Positions 8,602-16,501 of a stretch of 39,571 nucleotides of DNA are shown here, one piece after another. The stretch is from Clostridium brassicae (GTDB taxonomy: Bacteria; Bacillota; Clostridia; Clostridiales; Clostridiaceae). The stretch lies in contig NZ_JAPQFJ010000026.1 of the NCBI RefSeq assembly GCF_026738875.1, forward strand, positions 1-39,571. Direction: 5' to 3'. Numbering within the stretch: the stretch's first letter is position 1; each line of letters begins with the position of its first letter. The position numbers and the translations under genes are program-made. The notes below the pieces were generated by a model that worked only from the letters and a program-made list of their open reading frames with translations, searched no databases and had not been told where the DNA came from.

Positions 8602-9459
8602 TTAGATATTCTTCACACTATAGACCATAATATCTTCTAAAGAAGGCTTCTCTATTAAAACTTGATTTTTAAATAGTTTTTTGATCTTCTCCACATTATC
8701 TGTAAGAGCTTCAAATCCAAAGGAATTTTCTTTTACACTTATAAATTCTTTTCTAGTGGAGCTGTTTAAGATATCTAGCCCTCCTTTTACCACACCATAA
8801 CTTTCCATTATTTCATCCTTTGATTTTGAAAAAACTATATTCCCCTTATTTATAAAAGTTATATAATCAGCTATTTTTTCAAGATCCGTAGTTATATGAG
8901 TCGAAAAGAAAACACTCTTTTTTTCATCTTGAATAAGCGATGAAAGTATATCTAAAATTTCACTTCTAAATACAGGATCAAGACCTGATGTAGGTTCATC
9001 CATTATTATAAGTTCAGCATTGTGAGATAATGCTATTGCAAGAGCAAACTTCATTTTCATTCCCTTTGAAAGCTCTTTTATTCTTTTCTTAGAATCTAGA
9101 TTGAATTCTCTAATATACCCCTTAAAAGCTTTTTCATCCCATTTAGAATAAAAAGGGGCAACTATATTTTTCATTGTTTCTATAGTTAACTCTTCATAGT
9201 AGTAATTTTCATCATATACAAACCCAATTTTGTTCTTAACTTCTATTTCATTTTCAATATTATCAACTCCAAATATTTTTATATCCCCACCATCTCTACG
9301 AATCAAATTCATAATAAGCTTTATAGTTGTACTTTTTCCTGCACCGTTAGGCCCTATAAATCCCATAATATAGCCTCTCTCAAGATTAAAACTTATATCA
9401 TTTAAAGTAAAGTCTCCGTACTCTTTTCTTAACTTTTCTACCTCTAATATCTTTTCCAT
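8602..9459 (-). CDS. ABC transporter ATP-binding protein (YtrB-like)
   Basis: A 285-residue cytosolic ATPase that would power the two permeases downstream. Seen: Walker A GPNGAGKS near 40, signature LSKGMKMKFALA near 135, Walker B LIIMDEPTSGLDP near 155, and the H-loop STH near 188. The C-terminal 70 residues are a non-conserved regulatory tail usual for ABC-2 exporters. The open frame begins 25 codons earlier at 9534, but only the ATG at 9459 (MEKILEVEKL) has a ribosome site (GGGAG, five bases). It follows the GntR gene by about 120 bp on the same strand, the classic order of YtrA-type operons. Confidence 0.92.
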   Translation of the reverse strand: MEKILEVEKLRKEYGDFTLNDISFNLERGYIMGFIGPNGAGKSTTIKLIMNLIRRDGGDIKIFGVDNIENEIEVKNKIGFVYDENYYYEELTIETMKNIVAPFYSKWDEKAFKGYIREFNLDSKKRIKELSKGMKMKFALAIALSHNAELIIMDEPTSGLDPVFRSEILDILSSLIQDEKKSVFFSTHITTDLEKIADYITFINKGNIVFSKSKDEIMESYGVVKGGLDILNSSTRKEFISVKENSFGFEALTDNVEKIKKLFKNQVLIEKPSLEDIMVYSVKNI

Positions 9460-9579
9460 ATTAACTCCCTCTTTCTTATTTTTATTCTTTAATCTCCAAA
9501 TCCTTTGTTTAAAAATTAGTACCTTATTAATCATTGCTAATCGCTACTATTTATTGCTTATCAGAAACTAATTTCCTTT

Positions 9580-9957
9580 CTAATTAGTTTCTTCAAAAAG
9601 TATTTTAATCATTTCTACAATTTCATCAAAATTAAGATTTATCATTTTGCTTTCATTTACTACTTCTAAAAGTTTCTCTTCTATTATCTTAAGCTTTTGC
9701 TCCATCAAGAACTCCTTGTTCTGTGAGGCTACAAAAGATCCTTTACCTGCAACTGTTTCTATAAATCCCTCTGTTTCAAGCTCCGAGTAAGCTCGTTTTG
9801 TAGTAATTACACTTATTTGCAACTCTTTTGCTAAACTTCTTATAGACGGAAGCCCTTCACCTTCTTCAAGAGTACCATCTATAATTTGAGATTTTATACT
9901 ATTCTTTATCTGCTCATAAATTGGCTCTCCTGAAGAATTTGAAATTATTATTTTCAT
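9580..9957 (-). CDS. GntR-family regulator, YtrA subfamily
   Basis: A 125-residue repressor with an N-terminal GntR winged helix: PIYEQIKNSIKSQI, then LPSIRSLAKELQISV as the recognition region, and the wing GFIETVAGKGSFV. A short C-terminal dimerisation helix pair replaces the large effector domain of other GntR proteins, which defines YtrA. The ATG at 9957 is the only plausible start (a stop lies three codons upstream) but lacks a good ribosome site, unlike its neighbours. It heads the ABC operon. The 47-bp inverted repeat over its promoter is its probable operator, giving autorepression. A 10-bp-arm hairpin (9564-9591) overlaps the stop codon and could trim expression of the downstream genes. 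Confidence 0.9.
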   Translation of the reverse strand: MKIIISNSSGEPIYEQIKNSIKSQIIDGTLEEGEGLPSIRSLAKELQISVITTKRAYSELETEGFIETVAGKGSFVASQNKEFLMEQKLKIIEEKLLEVVNESKMINLNFDEIVEMIKILFEETN

Positions 9958-10130
9958 AATTTATATATAGTAAGAAAGCACCTATATTTTATCTGGTATC
10001 TAACTTTCTCACTTACTCCTTTCTACTAAATTTCTCCCATGATCATGATATACAATATCTAAAATAATACTATGTAAAATCCATTCACAACAAATGAAAA
10101 ACTCAAAAGTATTTTATTATAGTTCTGTAC

Positions 10131-10177
10131 ATAGCGTATATACTGTATATGTTGTATATATACAGTATATACGCTAT
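10131..10177. promoter_or_regulatory. Operator: 47-bp inverted repeat over the ytrA-type promoter
   Basis: Perfect 20-bp arms at 10131-10150 and 10158-10177 (outer bases ATAGCGTATATACTG) with a 7-base centre. It covers the -10 box and start site of the leftward promoter, a placement typical of a repressor operator. The GntR protein of this operon is the obvious candidate ligand (inference). Confidence 0.75.
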
Positions 10178-10193
10178 TCTATTTATGTGTCAA
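10164..10193 (-). promoter_or_regulatory. Promoter of the GntR/ABC operon
   Basis: Minus strand TTGACA (10188-10193), an 18-base spacer, TATACT (10164-10169). The -10 box lies inside the inverted repeat. The start near 10157 implies an unusually long leader of about 200 nt before the GntR ATG. Confidence 0.6.
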
Positions 10194-10424
10194 TATATTT
10201 TTTTATTTTAAAGCATTTTTTTAGATAAATTGTAATTGACTAATTTTTTTATAAAGTTAGAGTATAATTAATTATATAAGCTTAATTAATTCCAGTAGTA
10301 AAACAACTATATTACTAAGGAATTTTTATTTCATATATATAAATTACCTTTAAACTACTAATATAGATTTTAATAGCTGATATAATCATCTAAATCAAAA
10401 CAACTAATCTAATGGGGGATAAAA

Positions 10425-11729
10425 ATGAATAACAAATCTAAAACATTTTTTATAATTTTTTTATTTTTATTTACATTAAGTTTTTGTATTTTCCAAGGAG
10501 AAAAATCTAGCTTAGCCATAGAAAAAAATCTTTTAATAACTACACAAAAATCTAATATACATAACACTATACTTGCTAATAACATATACCTTAATCAAAT
10601 GGAAAATACAAACAGCAACATAGGCCAAAAATACTACGAGAGTGATAGAATTGTTCAGTTACTAAAAATTATAATGAGCTTTATTGTACCTGCTTTAATC
10701 TTATTTACAGGTTTTTCTTCTAAACTAGGCCATTTTTCACAAAAAATAGGTAGAAATTTATTTTTAACTGCTGGTATTTACGGAATCTTGTATACTCTAA
10801 TTGATAATTTACTAAATTTACCTTTAACTTTTTATGGTTCTTATGTACAAAGCCATATATTTGGTATTTCTCATCAACCTTTTGTAAGTTGGATAAAAAG
10901 TTATTCTTTAGAGTTATTACTTACATCTTGTGGCTTATTATTTTTGCTATGGATTCCCTATAAGCTTATAAAAAACCATCCTAAAAGATGGTGGATTTAT
11001 ACAGGCATACTTATTATACCTGTAACTTTATTTATCTACTTAGCACAACCAGTAATAATAGATCCTTTATTTAACGATTTTAAACCTTTAGATGATAAAA
11101 CTGTTGAGAGAAGTTTAATAGAACTAACTAAAAAAGCCAACATAGAAAATTGTAAAATTCTTCAGATAGATAAAAGTAAAGATACTAATATGATTAATGC
11201 CTATATGACAGGCATAGGAAGTTCCAAAAGAATTGTTTTATGGGATACAGCTATAAAGTCTCTTAACTTGAGAGAGCTACGTTTTATAATGGCTCATGAA
11301 ATAGGTCATTATGTCTTAGGACACATTAAGAAATTAGTTGTTGTAGATATAATTATTACCTTTATAGTATTATACATAATAAGCAAACTAGCTCCTCCTT
11401 TAATAAATAAATATAGTAAAAAATTAAGATTTAAGGAACTCTATAATGTAGCTTCTTACCCAATTGCTATAATTATAATAAATTTTTGTTTTTTATTTAT
11501 AACACCTTCCATGAATGCTTATTCCTGTTACATGGAACGTCAAGCGGACAATTTTGCTTTAGAAATAACCCAAGATAAAGAGGCTGGAATTTCCGCTTTT
11601 GATAAACTAGCTCGAAATGGATTTGTAATTCCAAGTCCAGACCCATTATATAAACTTTGGAAATACGATCATCCACCTATAAATGAAAGGGTTGAACATT
11701 TTAAAAAATATAAACAACATAAAGAATAA
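10425..11729 (+). CDS. M48-family membrane zinc metallopeptidase (Ste24/CAAX-protease-like)
   Basis: A 434-residue membrane protease. Seen: an N-terminal hydrophobic segment (about residues 8-25), then several transmembrane helices through residue 215. The catalytic zinc motif HEIGH is near 290, followed by two more helices and a downstream metal-ligand region (MERQADNFALE near 368-378, with the Glu/Asp of the family). The N-terminal multi-helix domain resembles Ste24-type M48 enzymes rather than HtpX. ATG 10425 has GGGGG six to ten bases upstream. It is followed by a strong terminator and appears monocistronic. Substrates are unknown; bacterial members are thought to act in envelope protein turnover. 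Confidence 0.9.
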   Translation: MNNKSKTFFIIFLFLFTLSFCIFQGEKSSLAIEKNLLITTQKSNIHNTILANNIYLNQMENTNSNIGQKYYESDRIVQLLKIIMSFIVPALILFTGFSSKLGHFSQKIGRNLFLTAGIYGILYTLIDNLLNLPLTFYGSYVQSHIFGISHQPFVSWIKSYSLELLLTSCGLLFLLWIPYKLIKNHPKRWWIYTGILIIPVTLFIYLAQPVIIDPLFNDFKPLDDKTVERSLIELTKKANIENCKILQIDKSKDTNMINAYMTGIGSSKRIVLWDTAIKSLNLRELRFIMAHEIGHYVLGHIKKLVVVDIIITFIVLYIISKLAPPLINKYSKKLRFKELYNVASYPIAIIIINFCFLFITPSMNAYSCYMERQADNFALEITQDKEAGISAFDKLARNGFVIPSPDPLYKLWKYDHPPINERVEHFKKYKQHKE

Positions 11730-11776
11730 ACTTGAAAGTACATTCTTAAATTTAATATAATGATAAAATCAGTGAA

Positions 11777-11818
11777 ATAAAACTATAGGATATAAAAAAT
11801 CTATAGTTTTATTTTTTA
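11777..11818 (+). terminator. Terminator after the M48 peptidase gene
   Basis: Arms AATAAAACTATAG (ending 11788) and CTATAGTTTTATT (11801-11813) with a 12-base loop, followed by a T run. Rho-independent. Confidence 0.8.
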
Positions 11819-11925
11819 TATCCTATAATCTTTTAGTTTTGCACTTTTCATCTTTAAAAATTTCCAACTCTGTATACTCTACTACTATGTCTAACACTGC
11901 TAAAATCAAATATCGTATATTGCTA

Positions 11926-11954
11926 ATGACATTGTTATATAAAAATAGTATACT
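11926..11954 (+). promoter_or_regulatory. Promoter of the PAP2 gene
   Basis: ATGACA (11926-11931), a 17-base spacer, TATACT (11949-11954), about 70 bp ahead of the start codon. The rest of the 11820-12022 gap shows no gene. Confidence 0.5.
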
Positions 11955-12022
11955 ATTTATTATAACTGTTCACTTATATACTTTATAAAATTCAACAACT
12001 AAACTTAGAAAAGGAGATTACT

Positions 12023-12700
12023 ATGTTATATAAAAGTACTTATGGAGAACATAAAAAAGATCCTGTTTGTTATTTATTCATAATTGCTTTATTAGGAATA
12101 ATATGTAGCGGATTTTTTGCAACAAAAATGAGAGATAGCTTTCAAACTCAAGGAGGCAGTATTGATATACAGGTAGCAAATGCAGTAAATGGAATAAGAA
12201 CTGAGGCCTTTAATAAATTGTTTATTTTTATAAGTAGAAGCGGAGATACTTCAATAGCTATTGTAATGACTATAATAATAATTGGCTTTTTATATTACAA
12301 AAGAATGATAAAGGAAGCTGCTTTCTATGCTATAAATATGTTAGGTACTGCCTTAATAAGCCAAGGATTAAAGATGCTTATTAAAAGGCCTAGACCAAAA
12401 ATAGAATGGCTAGTAGACATTTCAAAATATACTCATGTTGGAAAATACAGTTTTCCAAGTGGACATACAATGATAGCTATGTCTGGAGCATTAGTTCTTA
12501 TTTATTTTATTTTATCTATGGTAAAAAACACAGCCCTATCGATAATTACAAGTATTTTTATCTTTGTCTATGCTTTATTAATTGGTATTAGCAGAATATA
12601 TGTAGGTGTGCATTATCTTAGTGACGTTTTAGCAGGTTGCGCTATATCTACTATATGGGTATTTTTAATACTTCTCATTTATAGAAAATTATATAAATAA
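12023..12700 (+). CDS. PAP2-family membrane phosphatase
   Basis: A 225-residue integral membrane lipid phosphatase, about six helices. The three acid-phosphatase signature blocks are present: KMLIKRPRPK (C1, near 117-126), FPSGH (C2, near 146-150) and SRIYVGVHYLSDVLAG (C3, near 190-205) with the catalytic histidines. By family it dephosphorylates undecaprenyl pyrophosphate or phosphatidate-type lipids at the outer face of the membrane; the choice cannot be read from sequence. ATG 12023 has AAAGGAG seven to eight bases upstream. It is a single gene bounded by its own promoter and a long bidirectional terminator. Confidence 0.9.
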   Translation: MLYKSTYGEHKKDPVCYLFIIALLGIICSGFFATKMRDSFQTQGGSIDIQVANAVNGIRTEAFNKLFIFISRSGDTSIAIVMTIIIIGFLYYKRMIKEAAFYAINMLGTALISQGLKMLIKRPRPKIEWLVDISKYTHVGKYSFPSGHTMIAMSGALVLIYFILSMVKNTALSIITSIFIFVYALLIGISRIYVGVHYLSDVLAGCAISTIWVFLILLIYRKLYK

Positions 12701-12741
12701 TACATAACTCAATTTCATTCTATTATTACTAACTATAAATA

Positions 12742-12790
12742 AAAAACCTACAAAGGCACTATAAAGTAAAAAGTGACTTTGTAGGTTTTT
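12742..12790. terminator. Bidirectional terminator after the PAP2 gene
   Basis: Long stem: AAAAACCTACAAAG plus CACT pairs with AGTG plus CTTTGTAGGTTTTT. A-run and T-run flanks make it usable in both directions. The following stretch to 12964 has a 22-bp palindrome (12848-12869) and no gene. Confidence 0.8.
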
Positions 12791-12964
12791 ATGTTTAAAC
12801 TTTAATAGTAAATAAACTACTTTTATTAAAAAGCTGTTTAAGCACACAACATTGTTTATAAACAATGTTCTTATTCGTATGACAAAAATTATAAGACTGT
12901 TATACTTAGTTGTAAAATCTATAAATGCTATAACCTTAAGAAATTATAACTATGATACAGCAAA

Positions 12965-12990
12965 AGAGTCTTAGTACATACTAAGACTCT
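12965..12990 (-). terminator. Terminator of the tRNA operon
   Basis: Arms AGAGTCTTAG (12965-12974) and CTAAGACTCT (12981-12990), 6-base loop, followed leftward by a short T run. It lies 10 bases past the last tRNA. Confidence 0.8.
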
Positions 12991-12999
12991 CTATGGATA

Positions 13000-13073
13000 T
13001 GGAGGCGCCACCCGGATTTGAACCGGGGATCGAGGCTTTGCAGGCCCATGCCTTACCACTTGGCTATAGCGCC
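13000..13073 (-). tRNA. tRNA-Cys(GCA), distal copy
   Basis: A 74-nt cloverleaf with encoded CCA. The anticodon loop CTGCAAA gives GCA. The acceptor GGCGCTA pairs with TGGCGCC; T-loop GTTCAAATC. It is the last gene of the six-tRNA leftward operon, nearly identical to the copy at 13114. Confidence 0.95.
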
Positions 13074-13113
13074 ATATACATTTTTTAATTCAACTGATCT
13101 TTTATTTTAAATT

Positions 13114-13187
13114 TGGAGGCGCCACCCGGATTTGAACCGGGGATCAAGGCTTTGCAGGCCCATGCCTTACCGCTTGGCTATAGCGCC
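13114..13187 (-). tRNA. tRNA-Cys(GCA), proximal copy
   Basis: A 74-nt cloverleaf, anticodon GCA, CCA encoded. It differs from its neighbour by only a couple of bases in the stems, indicating a recent tandem duplication. Confidence 0.95.
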
Positions 13188-13215
13188 TCATTCAAAAATA
13201 TTTTCAAGACTTTAA

Positions 13216-13290
13216 TGGAGCGGAAGACGAGATTCGAACTCGCGACGTTCACCTTGGCAAGGTGACGCTCTACCACTGAGCCACTCCCGC
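13216..13290 (-). tRNA. tRNA-Gly(GCC)
   Basis: 75 nt, CCA encoded, anticodon loop TTGCCAA giving GCC, acceptor beginning GCGGGAG. Confidence 0.95.
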
Positions 13291-13294
13291 ATTT

Positions 13295-13370
<76 letters not shown>

Positions 13371-13373
13371 ATT

Positions 13374-13450
13374 TGGCGACCTAGAAGGGACTCGAACCCT
13401 CGACCCCCGGCGTGACAGGCCGGTACTCTAACCAACTGAGCCACTAGGCC
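13374..13450 (-). tRNA. tRNA-Asp(GTC)
   Basis: 77 nt, CCA encoded, anticodon loop CTGTCAC giving GTC, acceptor GGCCTAG with a wobble/mismatch on the 3' side (CTAGGTC). Confidence 0.95.
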
Positions 13451-13455
13451 ATATG

Positions 13456-13531
13456 TGGTGGGCACAACAGGGCTCGAACCTGTGACCCCCTGCTTGTAAG
13501 GCAGATGCTCTCCCAGCTGAGCTATGCGCCC
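13456..13531 (-). tRNA. tRNA-Val(TAC)
   Basis: 76 nt, CCA encoded, discriminator A, anticodon loop CTTACAA giving TAC. First gene of the operon. Its anticodon and ACCA end complement the specifier GUA and bulge UGGU of the valS T-box at the other end of the window. Confidence 0.95.
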
Positions 13532-13565
13532 ACATTGTCTTGGCTTTCTTTCAGCGACAATTTAT

Positions 13566-13594
13566 ATTATATATTTTTTAGTTGATTTTGTCAA
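13566..13594 (-). promoter_or_regulatory. Promoter of the tRNA operon
   Basis: Perfect TTGACA (13589-13594), a 17-base spacer, TATAAT (13566-13571), about 35 bp ahead of tRNA-Val. It is the strongest type of housekeeping promoter, as expected for stable RNA. Confidence 0.88.
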
Positions 13595-13821
13595 GACTTT
13601 TTTATTTTTCTTGACTCATCTCCTACTTTTTCAGAAGCTTTTAATCAACCCCTGAACGCATTACTATAATATAAAATTCTAAGAAAAAAGTCAATATACC
13701 AATCTAGTATTATACTTATTTATATGGATTTTACATCATTATATTCCATGTTTCTCTATTTTACTTGCATATTTAGCCGCACTTCTGTTCTGAATATACA
13801 GTAAATTCTTACTTATAATCA

Positions 13822-14199
13822 CTAATTAATGTTCCAAGTTAAAACAAATCCACCCTCATGATTTTCACCTTCAACTTTAATAGTATATGTATCTGCTTTA
13901 TCTATTTTTACTGACTTGCTTTTTTCTATTTTAGCTACAGTATTATCTTGTGAATCTATAACTTTAGCTGAAACCCTTCCTTTAACAGTATTTATCTCAA
14001 AATCAAATTTTATATCCTCACCTTTTTCAAATTTTACTTTTTTAAAATAATTTCCTGTAAAACTTCCATAACTTCCATTTATACTATTATCCGATGCTTT
14101 AATGTCTCCCTCATTGATTTTATAGCTTCCACCAGAACATCCCATTAATAGGCATATAATAAGAAATAACATCATAGATAAACTTCTTCTTAAACGCAC
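13822..14199 (-). CDS. Small lipoprotein, function unknown
   Basis: A 125-residue predicted lipoprotein. It has a basic N-terminus (MRLRRS), a hydrophobic stretch, and lipobox LMGC with the lipidated cysteine near residue 21. The mature part is a beta-rich domain (EKGEDIKFDFEINTVKGRVSAKVID and a terminal GGFVLTWNIN), similar in feel to small bacterial pre-peptidase-like or cell-envelope domains, but I do not recognise a family with certainty. GTG 14199 has GGGGGAG five bases upstream. It is a single gene between the tRNA promoter and the opp operon. Upstream of it lies a 32-bp perfect AT palindrome (14282-14313). Confidence 0.8.
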   Translation of the reverse strand: MRLRRSLSMMLFLIICLLMGCSGGSYKINEGDIKASDNSINGSYGSFTGNYFKKVKFEKGEDIKFDFEINTVKGRVSAKVIDSQDNTVAKIEKSKSVKIDKADTYTIKVEGENHEGGFVLTWNIN

Positions 14200-14281
14200 A
14201 TTATCTCCCCCTTTAAATTCATAATTTAAAAGTTTAGATATGTTCCATTACAATTGAAAACATATCATTAATCTAAATAGA

Positions 14282-14313
14282 AATTATTAATATATAATTA
14301 TATATTAATAATT
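14282..14313. repeat. 32-bp perfect AT palindrome
   Basis: Perfectly self-complementary AT-only sequence, about 80 bp upstream of the lipoprotein start codon. It could be an operator or simply cruciform-prone promoter DNA. No T run. Confidence 0.45.
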
Positions 14314-14390
14314 ATACCACTAACTCTGATTAAATGTAATATAATGGAAATGTTTTTAAATAGTAATATCTTATATTTTCTACATATTCA

Positions 14391-14441
14391 AAAAAGAAGA
14401 GATAAAATCTTTTTTTAATTAGATTTTATCTCTTCTTTTAT
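14391..14441. terminator. Terminator of the opp operon
   Basis: 16-bp arms AGAAGAGATAAAATCT (14395-14410) and its complement (14421-14436), 10-base loop, A run on one side and T run on the other, so bidirectional. Confidence 0.88.
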
Positions 14442-14479
14442 TTATCATTCTCCGATTAAGCTATAATATTTTAAATTCA

Positions 14480-15469
14480 CTACTCATCAAATAAATGACA
14501 CGCAACAAAGTGATCATCTTCAACTTCTTTTAATTCTGGTCTTTGCTCATGACATATTTCTTTAGCATATTTACATCTTGCAGCAAATCTACATCCTGGT
14601 TTTGGATTTATAGGACTAGGCACCTCTCCCTCTAACATTATTCTTTGCCTTGTCTTTTCAACTTCTGGATCTGGCACAGGAATAGCTGAAAGAAGTGCTT
14701 GCGTATAAGGATGAAGTGGCTTGTCATATAACTTTCCACTACTTGTTAATTCAACCATCGTACCTAAATACATAACTCCAACTCTATCCGATATATGTTT
14801 AACCATAGATAAATCATGCGCAATAAACAAGTAAGTTAAACCAAATTCCTCTTGGAGTTTAATCAATAGGTTAACAACCTGTGCCTGAATTGAAACATCT
14901 AATGCTGAAATAGGCTCATCACAGACAATAAATTTTGGTTCAACAGCTAAAGCTCTAGCTATACCTATTCTTTGCCTTTGTCCACCTGAAAACTCATGTG
15001 GGAATCTTGACGCATGTTCTCTATTTAAACCTACTAATTCCAACAATTCATATATTTTATTTGTTCTTTCTTCTCCAGTATATATTCCATGTATATCTAT
15101 TCCTTCTGATATTATATCTCCTACAGTCATTCTCGGATTCAATGATGCATATGGATCTTGGAATATAATTTGAGCATTTTTAGTAAATTCTTTTTTATCC
15201 TTACCTTTAAGGCTATGAATATCTACACCTTCAAATAAAACTTCTCCCTCAGTAGCTTCATAAAGACCTAATACAGTTCTACCACAAGTAGTTTTACCAC
15301 ATCCAGATTCTCCAACTAACCCTAAAGTTTCACCTTTTCTTATATTAAAACTTACATCGTCAACTGCTTTTAATACAGCATTTTTTCCAACTTTAAAATG
15401 TTTCTTTAAGTTTTTTACTTGTATAAAATCTTCATCATTTTTATTGTTATTTAAATTATCTTTACTCAT
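14480..15469 (-). CDS. oppF: Oligopeptide ABC transporter ATPase OppF
   Basis: A 329-residue ATPase of the peptide importer. Seen: Walker A GESGCGKTT near 55, Q-loop IIFQDPYASLNPRM, signature FSGGQRQRIGIA near 160, Walker B FIVCDEPISALDV, and H-loop IAHDL. The C-terminal OppD/F domain has the cysteine cluster CRFAARCKYAKEIC. Its ATG shares one base with the oppD stop (TAATG), indicating translational coupling, with GGAGGTG upstream. It pairs with OppD as the motor on OppB/OppC. Last gene of the operon, followed by a strong terminator. Confidence 0.95.
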   Translation of the reverse strand: MSKDNLNNNKNDEDFIQVKNLKKHFKVGKNAVLKAVDDVSFNIRKGETLGLVGESGCGKTTCGRTVLGLYEATEGEVLFEGVDIHSLKGKDKKEFTKNAQIIFQDPYASLNPRMTVGDIISEGIDIHGIYTGEERTNKIYELLELVGLNREHASRFPHEFSGGQRQRIGIARALAVEPKFIVCDEPISALDVSIQAQVVNLLIKLQEEFGLTYLFIAHDLSMVKHISDRVGVMYLGTMVELTSSGKLYDKPLHPYTQALLSAIPVPDPEVEKTRQRIMLEGEVPSPINPKPGCRFAARCKYAKEICHEQRPELKEVEDDHFVACHLFDE

Positions 15470-16488
15470 TATTTTGCACCTCCAATACCAACTGGTGTTT
15501 CTACCTTAGGTGCCATAGGATGTTGAAGCCAACAACTTACTTCATGAGTATCTGTTAATTTTGTAGCTTCTGGCATTTGCTCTTTACATATTTTCATACA
15601 ATATTCACATCTTGAAGCAAATGGACATCCAACTGGCGGTTTAATTAAATCCGGTGGTGTTCCCCTTAATGAGTAAAGCGTATCTTTATTTTTTGTTTCC
15701 AATCTAGGAACTGATTGAAGTAATGCCCATGTATATGGGTGCTTAGGATTATCAAACAATTCATCTGTTGTTGCTCTTTCTATGATCTGTCCTGCATACA
15801 TTACTTGGATTTTATGGGCTATACTAGCAACAACTCCAAGATCATGAGTTATTAATATAATAGCTGTTCCTAACTTTTTCTGAAGATCGTTCATAAGCTC
15901 CATTATTTGAGCTTGAATTGTAACATCCAATGCCGTAGTAGGTTCATCTGCAATTAAAACTTTTGGATCACAAGCAAGGGCTATAGCTATCATAGCTCTT
16001 TGTCTCATACCTCCTGAAAATTCATGAGGGTATTGGTTAACCCTTTGATCAGGGTTTGGTATTCCAACAAGTCTTAACATTTCTACTGCTTCTTTAAGAG
16101 CATCTTCTTTCTTCATTCCTCTATGAATGATTAAACTTTCAGCTATTTGCTTACCTATTTTCATTGTTGGATTTAAAGAAGTCATAGGATCTTGGAAAAT
16201 CATACTTATTTCTCCACCTCTAACACTTCTTAATTCCTTATCAGACATAGCTAATATATCTTTTCCATCAAATAATATTTTTGATCCTTCTTTTATCTCT
16301 CCTGGCGGAGTAGGTATTAATCTCATTAAACTTTTAGATGTTACACTTTTTCCACAACCAGACTCTCCAACTATAGCCAAAGTTTCCCCTTTTTCTAAGT
16401 CAAAGCTTACTCCTCTAACTGATTGAACTTCACCAGCATACGTGTGGAAAGAAACTTTTAAATCTTTTACTTCTAATAATTTATCCAT
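15469..16488 (-). CDS. oppD: Oligopeptide ABC transporter ATPase OppD
   Basis: A 339-residue ATPase, partner of OppF. Seen: Walker A GESGCGKS near 40, signature FSGGMRQRAMIA near 157, Walker B VLIADEPTTALDV, H-loop ITHDL. The C-terminal family-specific domain carries CPFASRCEYCMKICKEQ and a later HEVSCW, the four-cysteine arrangement seen in many OppD/DppD proteins. ATG 16488 has a GGGGGAA site. It lies 13 bp after oppC and overlaps oppF by one base. Uptake of short peptides for nutrition and signalling is the known family role. Confidence 0.95.
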   Translation of the reverse strand: MDKLLEVKDLKVSFHTYAGEVQSVRGVSFDLEKGETLAIVGESGCGKSVTSKSLMRLIPTPPGEIKEGSKILFDGKDILAMSDKELRSVRGGEISMIFQDPMTSLNPTMKIGKQIAESLIIHRGMKKEDALKEAVEMLRLVGIPNPDQRVNQYPHEFSGGMRQRAMIAIALACDPKVLIADEPTTALDVTIQAQIMELMNDLQKKLGTAIILITHDLGVVASIAHKIQVMYAGQIIERATTDELFDNPKHPYTWALLQSVPRLETKNKDTLYSLRGTPPDLIKPPVGCPFASRCEYCMKICKEQMPEATKLTDTHEVSCWLQHPMAPKVETPVGIGGAK

Positions 16489-16501
16489 TGTCTATTCCCC
16501 C

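Noticed and set aside
9989-10012. Seven-codon leader ORF (GTG...TAA) in the GntR operon leader with AAAGGAG nearby
   Set aside because: Spacing from the ribosome site is only about three bases and it is too short to judge; could be chance in AT-rich DNA.
10236-10268. Promoter of the M48 gene (TTGACT ... TATAAT)
   Set aside because: Boxes look good individually, but the 21-base spacer is too long for a sigma-A promoter.
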